In this document: positions 7,412 to 15,629 of the stretch, one piece after another
Numbering within the stretch: the stretch's first letter is position 1
Layout: every line of letters starts with the position of its first letter
NCBI GenBank assembly: GCA_024762845.1
Contig: JANTGQ010000003.1
Span: 1 to 21,108, forward strand
Direction: 5' to 3'
Length of the DNA: 21,108 nucleotides
From: Nitratifractor sp.
Lineage (GTDB): Bacteria; Campylobacterota; Campylobacteria; Campylobacterales; Sulfurovaceae
Translations under genes and position numbers: made by a program
The notes under the pieces: generated by a model
What the model was told of the DNA's origin: nothing
What the model saw: the letters and a program-made list of their open reading frames with translations, nothing else
Database searches by the model: none

Positions 7412-8926
7412 TTATGCAGCAAATTGAGATAAGAAATCCTCAATTGCTTTTTTAAGTTCCTCTTCTGTATCGCTCTCTAGCTTTTTAGCACTGTTGATTG
7501 ATTCTGCAATTTGTGGATATTTTGCATCCATAAATGTATAGAACTCACTCTCGAATTTTGTAATTGCATCTGCTGGAAGTGAATCTAAATATCCTCTTGT
7601 ACCAGCATAAAGTGCCATTACCTGCTTAGCAATTGGTATTGGAGAGTATGGAGGTTGTTTAAGCAACTCTACCATTCTCTGACCACGCTCTAACTGCTTT
7701 CTACTTGACTCATCCAAGTCACTTGCAAATTGTGCAAATGCCTGTAACTCTCTAAATGAAGCAAGGTCAAGTCTTAAGGTACCAGCAACTTGTTTAGTAG
7801 CTTTAATCTGAGCAGCACCACCAACTCGTGATACTGAAAGACCAACATTAATAGCCGGGCGAATACCAGAGTTAAAGAGATCAGTCTCAAGGAAGATCTG
7901 ACCATCAGTAATAGAGATAACGTTTGTAGGAATATATGCCGAAACGTCACCAGCTTGTGTCTCGATAATTGGGAACGCTGTGATAGAACCAGCCCCTAAA
8001 TCATCACTTAGTTTTGCTGCACGCTCAAGTAGTCTAGAGTGTAGATAGAATACATCTCCAGGATATGCTTCACGACCCGGAGGACGTCTAAGAATCAGTG
8101 ACATTTCACGGTAAGCAACTGCATGTTTAGACAAATCATCATAGAAAATTACAGCATGTCTAGAGCTGTCTCTAAAGTATTCAGCCAAAGTAACACCAGC
8201 ATATGGTGCCAAGAACTGCATAGCAGATGGATCAGAAGCGCCGGCATTTACAATAATTGTATACTCCATTGCTCCAGCTTCTTCAAGCTTCTGTACCATA
8301 CCAGCTACTGTAGATTGTTTTTGTCCAATAGCCACATAGATACAGATTACACCGTTACCTTTTTGGTTGATAATAGTATCAATTGCAAGAGTAGTTTTAC
8401 CAGTTTGTCTATCACCAATAATAAGCTCTCTCTGTCCACGCCCAACAGGAACAAGTGCATCAATTGCTTTAATACCAGTCTCAAGTGGCTCATGTACAGA
8501 TTTTCTATCCATAATTCCAGGAGCTTTCTCTTCAACAAATCTACTCTCGCTAGCTTCAATTGGTCCTTTTCCGTCGATTGGCTCACCAAGTGGGTTCACA
8601 ATTCTACCTACCATTGCTTCCCCAACTGGGATTTTAAGAAGTTCTCCCAATCTTTTAACGCTCATACCTTCACGGATTGATTCAAATTGACCCAGAACAA
8701 CAATACCAACGCTTGCCTCTTCCAAGTTTAGAACCATCCCCTTAACGCCATTATCGAACTCAACCATTTCCCCGGCCATTACATTACTTAAGCCGTAAGC
8801 TTTAGCAATACCATCACCGATAGAAACAACTTTACCAACCTCATTAATATCTACTTTTATCTCAAAGTTTTCAATTCTCTCTTTTATTAAAGAGCTAATC
8901 TCATCTGCTTGTAGTTTTGTTGCCAC
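7412..8926 (-). CDS. atpA: ATP synthase F1 alpha subunit
   Basis: 504 residues, full length. The N-terminal MATKLQADEISSLIKERIEN is the part that contacts delta. The P-loop GDRQTGKT is at 171-178. Other family motifs are FYDDLSKHAVAYREMSLILRRPPGREAYPGDVFYLHSRLLERAAK, of which the PPGREAYPGDVFYLHSRLLE portion is diagnostic, and GLSVSRVGGAAQ. Alpha binds nucleotide without catalysis and alternates with beta in the F1 head. The start codon is GTG at 8926, with AAAGGAG five bases upstream. The next gene, atpG, begins 10 bases after its stop, and atpH lies 23 bases before it. Confidence 0.99.
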   Translation of the reverse strand: MATKLQADEISSLIKERIENFEIKVDINEVGKVVSIGDGIAKAYGLSNVMAGEMVEFDNGVKGMVLNLEEASVGIVVLGQFESIREGMSVKRLGELLKIPVGEAMVGRIVNPLGEPIDGKGPIEASESRFVEEKAPGIMDRKSVHEPLETGIKAIDALVPVGRGQRELIIGDRQTGKTTLAIDTIINQKGNGVICIYVAIGQKQSTVAGMVQKLEEAGAMEYTIIVNAGASDPSAMQFLAPYAGVTLAEYFRDSSRHAVIFYDDLSKHAVAYREMSLILRRPPGREAYPGDVFYLHSRLLERAAKLSDDLGAGSITAFPIIETQAGDVSAYIPTNVISITDGQIFLETDLFNSGIRPAINVGLSVSRVGGAAQIKATKQVAGTLRLDLASFRELQAFAQFASDLDESSRKQLERGQRMVELLKQPPYSPIPIAKQVMALYAGTRGYLDSLPADAITKFESEFYTFMDAKYPQIAESINSAKKLESDTEEELKKAIEDFLSQFAA

Positions 8927-8949
8927 AAATTCTCCTTTCTAAAACTTAC

Positions 8950-9483
8950 TTATAGTGCTTTTTGAATATGCTCAATTAAAGCACTCTTTGCACTCTCTTT
9001 TGAGAAGTTAAGCTCTAAGCCTAAATCACTTACTTCCACCTTAATACCATCGATATCACTTTTTTCCTCTTGTAATTCAATTTTTGTTCCACTAAACTCC
9101 TCTAGTTTCTTCTCTAATTTTTTTACAAGTGCACTATCTATATCTTCTGAGCTCTCAATTTTTCCAATAAAGTGATTACTCTGCGTCATAATCTCTCTAT
9201 CAAGTATACTTTTTAGTTCAGGAACCAATGCTAGACGACCCTTTTGAGACATTAACTCCAAAAGTGCAAAAAGCTTTGGGTTAATTTTCTCTTTCAAAGG
9301 CTCTACTACTGCTTCAAATTTTTTGCTGCTAGATACCAATGGTGAGTTTATAAACTCTTGAAGTTCACTACTGCTTTCAACAGTTTCTGCAATTGCAGCC
9401 AACTCATCATTCGCAACTTCAAGCGACATACCCTCTACACCCATAAGTGCTTTTGCATATCTCTTTGCTACTAGATTTTCCAT
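8950..9483 (-). CDS. atpH: ATP synthase F1 delta subunit (OSCP)
   Basis: 177 residues. The start MENLVAKRYAKALM is typical of delta/OSCP, and the C-terminal part (SDLGLELNFSKESAKSALIEHIQKAL) fits the family. Delta joins the top of the alpha3-beta3 head to the peripheral stalk made by b and b'. Its ATG overlaps the atpF stop by one base (TAATG), a coupled junction. The central region is poorly conserved, so the call rests on N-terminus, length and position between atpF and atpA. Confidence 0.95.
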   Translation of the reverse strand: MENLVAKRYAKALMGVEGMSLEVANDELAAIAETVESSSELQEFINSPLVSSSKKFEAVVEPLKEKINPKLFALLELMSQKGRLALVPELKSILDREIMTQSNHFIGKIESSEDIDSALVKKLEKKLEEFSGTKIELQEEKSDIDGIKVEVSDLGLELNFSKESAKSALIEHIQKAL

Positions 9484-10031
9484 TAAGCCACCTCTTTTGT
9501 TACTATATTAACAATTTTAGATGCATCAAGAGGTATATCATTTGTCTCAATACTCTCCGATAGAACTGAAGATGTTGTCTCTTTCACCATCTTTCTATTC
9601 TCTATTTCACACTTCTCTTCAAAAGATTTTTCAAGTATTGTCAACTCATTTTGACTCTTCTCTTGAATACCCTTTTTAATAAGTGCCAGCTCAGCTTTTG
9701 CATCTTCGATAATCTCTTTTGCTTTAGCTTTAGCTTTTTCAAGATCATCCTCTGCTTTTAGCTTTGCATCTTTCGAAGCTTGTCTTGCACTCTCAATCTC
9801 TTCAAGCTCGCCCGCTATTGAGTCAGTTCTTGAGTTCAAGAAGTTTTTAATAGGACCTGCCAAAAGATAGTAGAGCAATCCAGCCAAAAGAATAAAGTTA
9901 AAGATTCTTGGTGCCAAGTCAGTATGGCGTCCTGTCAACTCAAGATATCTCTGTGCAGCTTCGTTATCTCCACCTGCTAAAAGTATTGTTGGTGCAATAC
10001 ATACCATTGCAATTTTTAAAAATTTATCCAT
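9483..10031 (-). CDS. atpF: ATP synthase F0 b subunit
   Basis: 182 residues. A hydrophobic N-terminal segment (MDKFLKIAMVCIAPTILLAGG) looks like a signal peptide. Then come about 20 residues of polar sequence, a membrane helix at about 41-60 (PRIFNFILLAGLLYYLLAGPI), and a long charged coiled coil from about 68 to 165 rich in Ala, Lys and Glu. This is the b-type stalk subunit holding F1 to the membrane. The extra hydrophobic N-terminus is unlike E. coli AtpF but, to my knowledge, is common in Campylobacterota AtpF. It follows atpF' by 12 bases and overlaps atpH by one. AGAGG precedes the ATG at 10031. Confidence 0.94.
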   Translation of the reverse strand: MDKFLKIAMVCIAPTILLAGGDNEAAQRYLELTGRHTDLAPRIFNFILLAGLLYYLLAGPIKNFLNSRTDSIAGELEEIESARQASKDAKLKAEDDLEKAKAKAKEIIEDAKAELALIKKGIQEKSQNELTILEKSFEEKCEIENRKMVKETTSSVLSESIETNDIPLDASKIVNIVTKEVA

Positions 10032-10043
10032 TCAACACCTCTC

Positions 10044-10466
10044 TTACAGTTTCGAAAATTTGGCTTTAAGCGCCTCTTTAATAAGAGGGACTTGCGAAAG
10101 AATTCCGTTTCTCAACTCTTCTCTTTCACCTTCAAGCTTCTGAACAAAATCACTATATGCTTTTTCGAGCTCAGCTTCTTTACTACTGACAACTGCTAAA
10201 GCTTCCTCTTCGGCTTTGGCTTTCGCCTCTTGCTTTAATGTGTTTGCTTCCTGCTTTGCGCGGTCAAGTATCTCCTTAGCCTGTTGTTTAAGTTCATCAG
10301 CACTATTCGTCAACCCTAAAGACTCTTCGCGATCACTTGCAATTGTTGCATCGCGCTGATCCATAAAGTTAACGATTGGCTGATAGAGTGCTCTGTTTAA
10401 GTAGACAATAAGCCCAATAAATAGAAGCAAAACAATCAGCATCAACGATGGTACTAGTTCTAGCAT
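10044..10466 (-). CDS. atpF': ATP synthase F0 b' subunit
   Basis: 140 residues. A single membrane helix lies at about 5-26 (VPSLMLIVLLLFIGLIVYLN), followed by the b-type motif YQPIVNFMDQRD and a long Ala/Glu/Lys-rich coiled coil. It is the second, shorter b-type subunit and would pair with AtpF as a b/b' heterodimer in the peripheral stalk. I chose the ATG at 10466 because a strong AGGAGG lies right before it. An in-frame TTG 24 bases upstream has no such site. It is the first ATP synthase gene of the cluster, 60 bases after parB. atpB and atpE (a and c subunits) are not here and must lie elsewhere, as is usual in this group. Confidence 0.93.
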   Translation of the reverse strand: MLELVPSLMLIVLLLFIGLIVYLNRALYQPIVNFMDQRDATIASDREESLGLTNSADELKQQAKEILDRAKQEANTLKQEAKAKAEEEALAVVSSKEAELEKAYSDFVQKLEGEREELRNGILSQVPLIKEALKAKFSKL

Positions 10467-10491
10467 TCTCCCTCCTGTAAAAATTTGCAAT

Positions 10492-10497
10492 ATTTTA
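10492..10497 (-). promoter_or_regulatory. Weak candidate -10 for the atp genes
   Basis: The 60-base parB-atpF' gap holds TAAAAT on the minus strand, about 26 bases before the atpF' ATG. No -35 element is recognisable. It may give the ATP synthase genes a transcript separate from the partition genes, but the match is weak. Confidence 0.22.
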
Positions 10498-10526
10498 CCA
10501 TCTTGCTATTTAAACAGGGGTTAAAG

Positions 10527-11408
10527 TTATCTTATATGCTTTATAAACTCAATAAATTCTTCTAATTCGTTACCATTGGGGAGTAGTATCTCTACACTCT
10601 GTTTTTTTACTCTGCAGTTAAACGGGAGATACTTTTTAATCTTATCTATACTCTCTTGGGGAATTGCATATCTATTTTCTTCTACAACTTTTGCCGCAGC
10701 CTCTGGAGTGTTTTTGATTTTTTGAATCAACTTCTCACTCTCTCGCACACTCAGTTTTTGCCCAATAATAGTATCAGCAGCCAACTTTTGCTCTTTCTCT
10801 TCCAAACCTACCAAAATTTTAGCATGACCTTGAGATATCTTTGCCTCGGCAACAGCATCCTGTAGATATTCGCTCAATGAGAGTAAACGTAGTGTATTTG
10901 TAATTTGTGGCCGGCTTTTATGTACTATCTCGGAGAGTTGTTCGTGTGTAATTGCATGCACATCAAGTAGCTCTTTATAAGAGAGAGCTAACTCAATTGG
11001 GTTAAGGTTCTCTCTTTGTATATTCTCTATAAGCGCTAATTCACGCAGCCGTAGTTCATCTAACTCCACAGTTGCTATGAGCGCCTTAATAGTCTCAAAC
11101 TTAGCCAATTTACTAGCTCTAAGCCTTCGCTCACCAGCAATGAGAATATATCTATCTTCGTGTGCAATAACAACAATAGGTTGCAGTAAGCCATGGTACC
11201 TAATAGATTCAGAGAGCTCTTTTAACTTCTCTTCATCAAAATGTTTACGTGGCTGATATGGGTTTGGCTCTATCTCGTCAATTGGCAACTCTGCAACAAC
11301 TTCTCCAGTTGCTTCATTCTCAACTACCTCATTATATTGGCTCTCATAAGTAGAGCCTATCTCTTCTAAGATGTCTCCTAATCCACGCCCTAAACCAGTT
11401 TTTGCCAT
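10527..11408 (-). CDS. parB: Chromosome-partitioning protein ParB
   Basis: 293 residues. The N-terminal MAKTGLGRGLGDIL is typical of chromosomal ParB. The ParB/Srx nucleotide-binding domain follows, with NPYQPR at 49-54, the GERRLRA motif at 92-98 (CTP-binding box II) and ENIQREN at 128-134. A helix-turn-helix at about 153-180 (ITHEQLSEIVHKSRPQITNTLRLL) would bind parS. The C-terminal part after about 245 is the dimerisation region. ParB loads at parS near the origin and works with ParA in chromosome segregation. It begins 5 bases after the parA stop. I saw no clear parS in the window. Confidence 0.97.
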   Translation of the reverse strand: MAKTGLGRGLGDILEEIGSTYESQYNEVVENEATGEVVAELPIDEIEPNPYQPRKHFDEEKLKELSESIRYHGLLQPIVVIAHEDRYILIAGERRLRASKLAKFETIKALIATVELDELRLRELALIENIQRENLNPIELALSYKELLDVHAITHEQLSEIVHKSRPQITNTLRLLSLSEYLQDAVAEAKISQGHAKILVGLEEKEQKLAADTIIGQKLSVRESEKLIQKIKNTPEAAAKVVEENRYAIPQESIDKIKKYLPFNCRVKKQSVEILLPNGNELEEFIEFIKHIR

Positions 11409-11413
11409 CTATA

Positions 11414-12193
11414 CTACCCTCGCAAAATTGCAGCAGCCAATGCCTTATACGCTATAGAGCCTTTTGATGTTGTAGCATATGTCACAACAGGCTCACCAAA
11501 GCTTGGGCTCTCGGCAACTTTTACATTACGGGGCACAATAATATAATCTTTTTTTGACTTAAAAAGTTTATCTTTAAAGTGATGCTCCAAGTCTGCCAAA
11601 ACCTGCTTTGAAAGATTATTTTGCGATGAGTGCATAGTTGGTAAAAACCCTTTAATCTTTAGATTTGGATTGATTGATTTTCGTATCAAAGAGATAGTAT
11701 TTAGCAGTTGTGCCAAACCCTCTAACGCAAAAAATTCACATTGAATTGGTACTATTATTGAATCAGAGGCACTCAAAGCATTAATTGTGATTGGTCCTAG
11801 AGCCGGAGGCGAATCGATAATTATATAGTCATATTTCTCTCTTACCTTTGTAAGTTTCTCTTTTAGTATCAACTCTCTGTTTTTACTCTTTTTATCGTAA
11901 AATTCACGCTCTATACCAACAAGCCCAATATTAGATGGTGCCAAGTCGAGATTTTTTATACCTGTTGTAATAATAATATCTGAAAGCTCTTTGCGACCTA
12001 TTAAAACATGGTAGATATTAAACTCATGTCCATTACGCTTAAAACCCAAATTTGTAGTAGCATTTGCCTGAGGATCAGCATCGATAAGAAGAACACTTTT
12101 TTTGTTTTTAGCCAAAGATGCTGCTAAGTTTACTGCTGTGGTAGTTTTTCCTACGCCACCTTTTTGGTTGGCTATACTTATAATTTCACTCAT
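11414..12193 (-). CDS. parA: Chromosome-partitioning ATPase ParA (Soj)
   Basis: 259 residues of the ParA/MinD ATPase family. The deviant Walker A motif KGGVGKTT is at 11-18, with the signature lysine at its start, followed by LLIDADPQANAT (about 35-46) and DSPPALGPITINAL. ParA forms ATP-dependent dimers on the nucleoid and moves ParB-parS complexes. The length and lack of an N-terminal HTH indicate the chromosomal Soj type. Its ATG overlaps the birA stop (ATGA), so it is coupled to birA upstream and to parB downstream. Confidence 0.97.
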   Translation of the reverse strand: MSEIISIANQKGGVGKTTTAVNLAASLAKNKKSVLLIDADPQANATTNLGFKRNGHEFNIYHVLIGRKELSDIIITTGIKNLDLAPSNIGLVGIEREFYDKKSKNRELILKEKLTKVREKYDYIIIDSPPALGPITINALSASDSIIVPIQCEFFALEGLAQLLNTISLIRKSINPNLKIKGFLPTMHSSQNNLSKQVLADLEHHFKDKLFKSKKDYIIVPRNVKVAESPSFGEPVVTYATTSKGSIAYKALAAAILRG

Positions 12194-12825
12194 CGTAAAC
12201 TGTATATCCTTTCATTATCTATTATCAAAGAGCCATCACTGCACAAAGTAGCCCGATTTATCGGAACTTTAACACCATTTACAGTTGTACTAAACTCTCT
12301 ATTTCTTTCAAATTCTAACCTATATTTACTAAAAACTTCCTGCCATTTTGGAACTTTTTTTAATAGCAAAAAATATGATTTTAACATATTTTCAACATTT
12401 ATATCAATATCACAGTGAGCAAAATTATCCTCTCTTTGCACCAGATTGATACCAATGCCTACTATATAGAACTCTTTAAGGAGCTGTGTCACCACACCAC
12501 CCGATTTTCTGTTTTTTATATAGATATCATTGGGCCATTTTAACCAACAATCTACTCCATACTCAAGTAAAATCTCTTTCATTAGAAATGCAAAATATAT
12601 TGAAGCAGAGCTCATAGGTAAATCTGCTGGAGTGTCACTTTTTTTCACTGCAAAAGAGAAGAGCAGGTCACCTTTTTGTGCCACCCAACTATTATTACGA
12701 CTTCCAATACCATTGGTTTGACTCTTTGCAACTACTGCGACATCCGATCCATACTTTCCCTCTCTAACTGCATCAACAAGATACTTTTGGGTAGAGGGGA
12801 GTGAATCAAAGTAGAGTATCTCCAA
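12190..12825 (-). CDS. birA: Biotin--[acetyl-CoA-carboxylase] ligase, catalytic only
   Basis: 211 residues covering the catalytic biotin protein ligase domain. It activates biotin with ATP and transfers it to the lysine of biotin carrier domains. LPSTQKYL (9-16) is the usual STN-type motif, KWPND is at 96-100, a lysine (K107) sits in NRKSGG, and GIGINL is at 123-128. There is no N-terminal HTH, so it is not a repressor of the E. coli type. The biotinyl-AMP loop, GRGRxGR in most members, reads NGIGSRNNSW here and lacks most of the arginines, although similar weak loops occur in related bacteria. The start appears to be TTG at 12825, with AAAGG about 8 bases upstream and 20 bases of overlap with fmt; no in-frame ATG is available before the conserved region. 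Confidence 0.87.
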   Translation of the reverse strand: MEILYFDSLPSTQKYLVDAVREGKYGSDVAVVAKSQTNGIGSRNNSWVAQKGDLLFSFAVKKSDTPADLPMSSASIYFAFLMKEILLEYGVDCWLKWPNDIYIKNRKSGGVVTQLLKEFYIVGIGINLVQREDNFAHCDIDINVENMLKSYFLLLKKVPKWQEVFSKYRLEFERNREFSTTVNGVKVPINRATLCSDGSLIIDNERIYSLR

Positions 12826-13717
12826 CTTTTAACCTTTTTCCACTAATATAAACTTTTGCAGCCATTTTTGCTTTCGATTTTGCCTGCAACTCTTCAATTC
12901 TAACTGAGCCAACAGCACATCCAACAACAACAGCCTGCTCGTCAACAGCCAAAATCTCACCCTCGTTATATAGAGCTGATGCTTCAATCAAACTTACTCC
13001 ATGCAGCTTGGTACCATTTTCCAAAAAGAGTCCCGGCCATCCAAAAAAGGCTGATGCTTTATTAGCTAAAAGTTCAGCCGAAGTAAAATCAATCAAGCCA
13101 TCCACTCTTTGAATTTTTTTACATTTTGAAGCGCTGGCTCCTAGTTGCTCTAGCGGTGCTAAACTTTCAAAGTTTTTTACAACATCTAGTGTCAGATCTG
13201 CTGCCATTTTACTTAGCCTCTCTGTCATACTATCGAGCCTTGGAGCATCTACTGTTTTTATATATTTAAACCCAAGCATTGCACCTGTATCTAAACCCTC
13301 TTCCATCAACATTGCAGTTACACCGCTATACTCATCTCCGTTTAGCAGCGCCTGTTGTATCGGTGAGGCTCCTCTATATTTAGGTAAAATTGATGCATGC
13401 AGGTTTATACATGGTGCAATATCTAAAACTTCTTTAGGTAAGAGCTGCCCATATGCTGCCACTACTATTAAATCTGGTTTCTTAGACCCTATTACAGCTA
13501 CCACTTCTTGCTTTTTAAGCGTCAGTGGCTGCAAAACCTCTATACCGTTCTCCTCTGCCAAAACTTTTACGGGTGGAGCTGTTAACGTTTTTTTTCTCCC
13601 AACCGGTCTATCTGGTTGTGTTAAGACCAAATCTATGTTCACTTCACCGTCATTTAGTAGTGCATTTAAAATCACAGCAGCATACTCAGGTGTTCCCATA
13701 TAAACAATATTTAGCAT
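12806..13717 (-). CDS. fmt: Methionyl-tRNA formyltransferase
   Basis: 303 residues. It formylates initiator Met-tRNA using 10-formyltetrahydrofolate. The N-terminal Rossmann domain begins LNIVYMGTPEYAAVIL. Catalytic residues are visible as N105 and H107 in INLHASILPKYRGASPIQ and D143 in GLDTGAM. The C-terminal OB-like domain for tRNA runs from about 205. Its ATG abuts the proB stop (TAGATG), and its 3' end overlaps the birA start. Full length, with no missing key residue. Confidence 0.97.
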   Translation of the reverse strand: MLNIVYMGTPEYAAVILNALLNDGEVNIDLVLTQPDRPVGRKKTLTAPPVKVLAEENGIEVLQPLTLKKQEVVAVIGSKKPDLIVVAAYGQLLPKEVLDIAPCINLHASILPKYRGASPIQQALLNGDEYSGVTAMLMEEGLDTGAMLGFKYIKTVDAPRLDSMTERLSKMAADLTLDVVKNFESLAPLEQLGASASKCKKIQRVDGLIDFTSAELLANKASAFFGWPGLFLENGTKLHGVSLIEASALYNEGEILAVDEQAVVVGCAVGSVRIEELQAKSKAKMAAKVYISGKRLKVGDTLL

Positions 13718-14485
13718 CTATCCCCTTTTAAAGTGTGTTCCGCCACGATGTTCGCCATCTAAAAGAAAAGATTTTGCATCACGCAAATCAAATCCACTTG
13801 CCAAAAACATCTCTTTTCCACGTTCAAGTAAAAAATCCGCAGCTTGTAGTTTTGTTACAATTCCACCTGTTGCAAACGCACCATTAGGTGTGCACTTCTC
13901 TTCAAGTTCCTCTTGCTCTAAATGAGCTACTACTGCTCTTGGCTTTGCATTAGAGTTTTTTCTAGGGTCACTAGTGTAGTATGCGTCAATATCAGAGAGA
14001 ATCGCTAATATATCTGCATCAAAGTAGTAGGCAACATGTGCCGAGAGTCTGTCGTTATCTCCAAAAAGCAACTCTTCGGTAGCGGTAACATCATTTTCAT
14101 TCACAATTGGCACTATTTTATTCTCCAAAAGTGTCTCTACTGCCCGTTTCGCATACTCTGTTCTTTTTCGAGAATCAAAGTCATCTGCTGTCAAGAGTAT
14201 CTGTGCTGTTAAAATATCGTATCGATTAAAAGCTCTCTGGTACTGTTTTAACAAAAAAGGTTGACCAATCGCAGCGAGTGCCTGCTTCTGCTCTACCTTG
14301 GATCTATCGAGTGTAGATATTTTTGTATACCCGGCAGCTACTGCACCTGAACTTACAAGTACAAGCTCTTTGCCACTCTTTTGAAGCTTCGCTATTAACT
14401 CCACCAAGCCCTCTAGCCTATCGAGTGCAACTTTGCCATCTTCGGTTAATACATGTGATCCAACTTTTATCACAATACGCTTCAT
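13718..14485 (-). CDS. proB: Glutamate 5-kinase (short form without PUA)
   Basis: 255 residues of the amino-acid kinase fold. It phosphorylates glutamate as the first step of proline synthesis. Visible motifs are IKVGSHVLT (6-14), VSSGAVAAG (44-52), NENDV (129-133), FGDNDRLSA (141-149) and ATGGIVTKLQAA near the C-terminus. The protein ends at about 255, so the C-terminal PUA domain of E. coli ProB (367 residues) is absent; short ProB is known in Campylobacter relatives. It overlaps the obgE stop (ATGA) and abuts fmt. proA is not in the window. Confidence 0.96.
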   Translation of the reverse strand: MKRIVIKVGSHVLTEDGKVALDRLEGLVELIAKLQKSGKELVLVSSGAVAAGYTKISTLDRSKVEQKQALAAIGQPFLLKQYQRAFNRYDILTAQILLTADDFDSRKRTEYAKRAVETLLENKIVPIVNENDVTATEELLFGDNDRLSAHVAYYFDADILAILSDIDAYYTSDPRKNSNAKPRAVVAHLEQEELEEKCTPNGAFATGGIVTKLQAADFLLERGKEMFLASGFDLRDAKSFLLDGEHRGGTHFKRG

Positions 14486-15594
14486 TCTTCTCCTTTAGCC
14501 TCAGAAGATTTCATTAAATTAAAGAGCATATATTTCAGTGGGTCAAGATTCACCCTCGATACTGCAGAGATTGGCAATACAAAAAGAGGTTTATCAAAAT
14601 CATACTCTTCCCACTCCTCTTTTGTCTGCATAAAACTTTCCATCTCACTACTTGCACCATATTTAGAGGCAGTAGTGTTTGCAACTAAACCAATAGACGT
14701 CAAAAAACTCTCCAACGCACTGTTTAAACTGTCACTATCTAATGCATCTATCTTCGTCACTGCAACTGCAAATGCCCTAGAGCTTAGTGTATCTGAGTAT
14801 TTTGTAATCTCCTCTTTAAGCGCTGCAAATTGGTAATCCATCTCTCTATAGTTTGTAGCATCAATCATATAAAGCAGTGTTTTTGTTCTCTCAATATGGC
14901 GTAAAAAGTCCAACCCTAAACCTCTACCATCACTCGCACCCTCTATAATACCCGGAATATCCGCCATTAAAAACGACTCATACTCGCTTAACTGTACAAC
15001 ACCTAACTTTGGGGTAAGCGTAGTAAACTCATAGTTCGCAACCTCTGGGCGTGCATTTGATATAGAGGAAATCAAAGTAGACTTTCCAACATTTGGAAAC
15101 CCAAGCAATCCAACATCTGCGATCGACTTTAACTCAAGACGAATCGCTACACTCTCTCCTGGCAAACCAGGCTGTGCGTACGTTGGTCGCTGATTTGTAG
15201 GTCCTTTAAAGTGCACATTTCCAAGACCACCTTTACCACCTTGCAAAAACTCTACAACCTCTTTGTCAGTTGTTAAATCAAGCAGTACTTCTCCACTCTC
15301 AACATCAATAACCTGCGTACCTGGTGGAACAACCAATGTTAAGTCTTCACCCTTTTTTCCAAAGCGCTTTCTCCCCTCTCCCGGGCGACCATTTTGTGCT
15401 TTTAGATGGCGTTTCCCACGATAGAACGAAAGTGTATCTGTATTGGCATCGGTCTTAAAATATATAGAGCCGCCTCTACCACCATCGCCCCCATCAGGTC
15501 CACCTTTGGTTACAAATTTTTCGGTATGAAACGACACACACCCCGCTCCACCTTTTCCGGAGCTTACAGTTAGCTCCACCTTGTCTATAAACAT
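14482..15594 (-). CDS. obgE: GTPase Obg/CgtA
   Basis: 370 residues. The glycine-rich Obg domain covers about 1-157 (SGKGGAGCVSF; GGPDGGDGGRGGSI). A GTPase domain follows, with G1 GFPNVGKS at 165-172, G3 DIPG at 212-215 and G4 TKID at 280-283. A C-terminal extension follows to residue 370. Obg is an essential GTPase in 50S ribosome maturation and stress control. I chose the ATG at 15594, nine bases past an AAGGA site, so the protein begins MFIDKVEL as usual. A GTG six bases upstream is also in frame, but its spacing to that site is only three bases. This is the first gene of the long minus-strand cluster. Its leader would include the large inverted repeat at 15630-15796. Confidence 0.96.
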   Translation of the reverse strand: MFIDKVELTVSSGKGGAGCVSFHTEKFVTKGGPDGGDGGRGGSIYFKTDANTDTLSFYRGKRHLKAQNGRPGEGRKRFGKKGEDLTLVVPPGTQVIDVESGEVLLDLTTDKEVVEFLQGGKGGLGNVHFKGPTNQRPTYAQPGLPGESVAIRLELKSIADVGLLGFPNVGKSTLISSISNARPEVANYEFTTLTPKLGVVQLSEYESFLMADIPGIIEGASDGRGLGLDFLRHIERTKTLLYMIDATNYREMDYQFAALKEEITKYSDTLSSRAFAVAVTKIDALDSDSLNSALESFLTSIGLVANTTASKYGASSEMESFMQTKEEWEEYDFDKPLFVLPISAVSRVNLDPLKYMLFNLMKSSEAKGEE

Positions 15595-15629
15595 ATTCAC
15601 TATTCCTTTTAACCCATGTTAGGTTTTTA

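Noticed and set aside
7402..7443. N-terminal extension of atpG, 14 residues
   Set aside because: The extension overlaps the end of atpA and the protein family starts at MAGLKDIQ, where a good ribosome-binding site exists.
8123..8680. Long plus-strand open frame opposite atpA
   Set aside because: It is a shadow of atpA: the peptide has no family character and atpA is certain. The same holds for the other long frames opposite atpD, atpG, tolB and cpoB.
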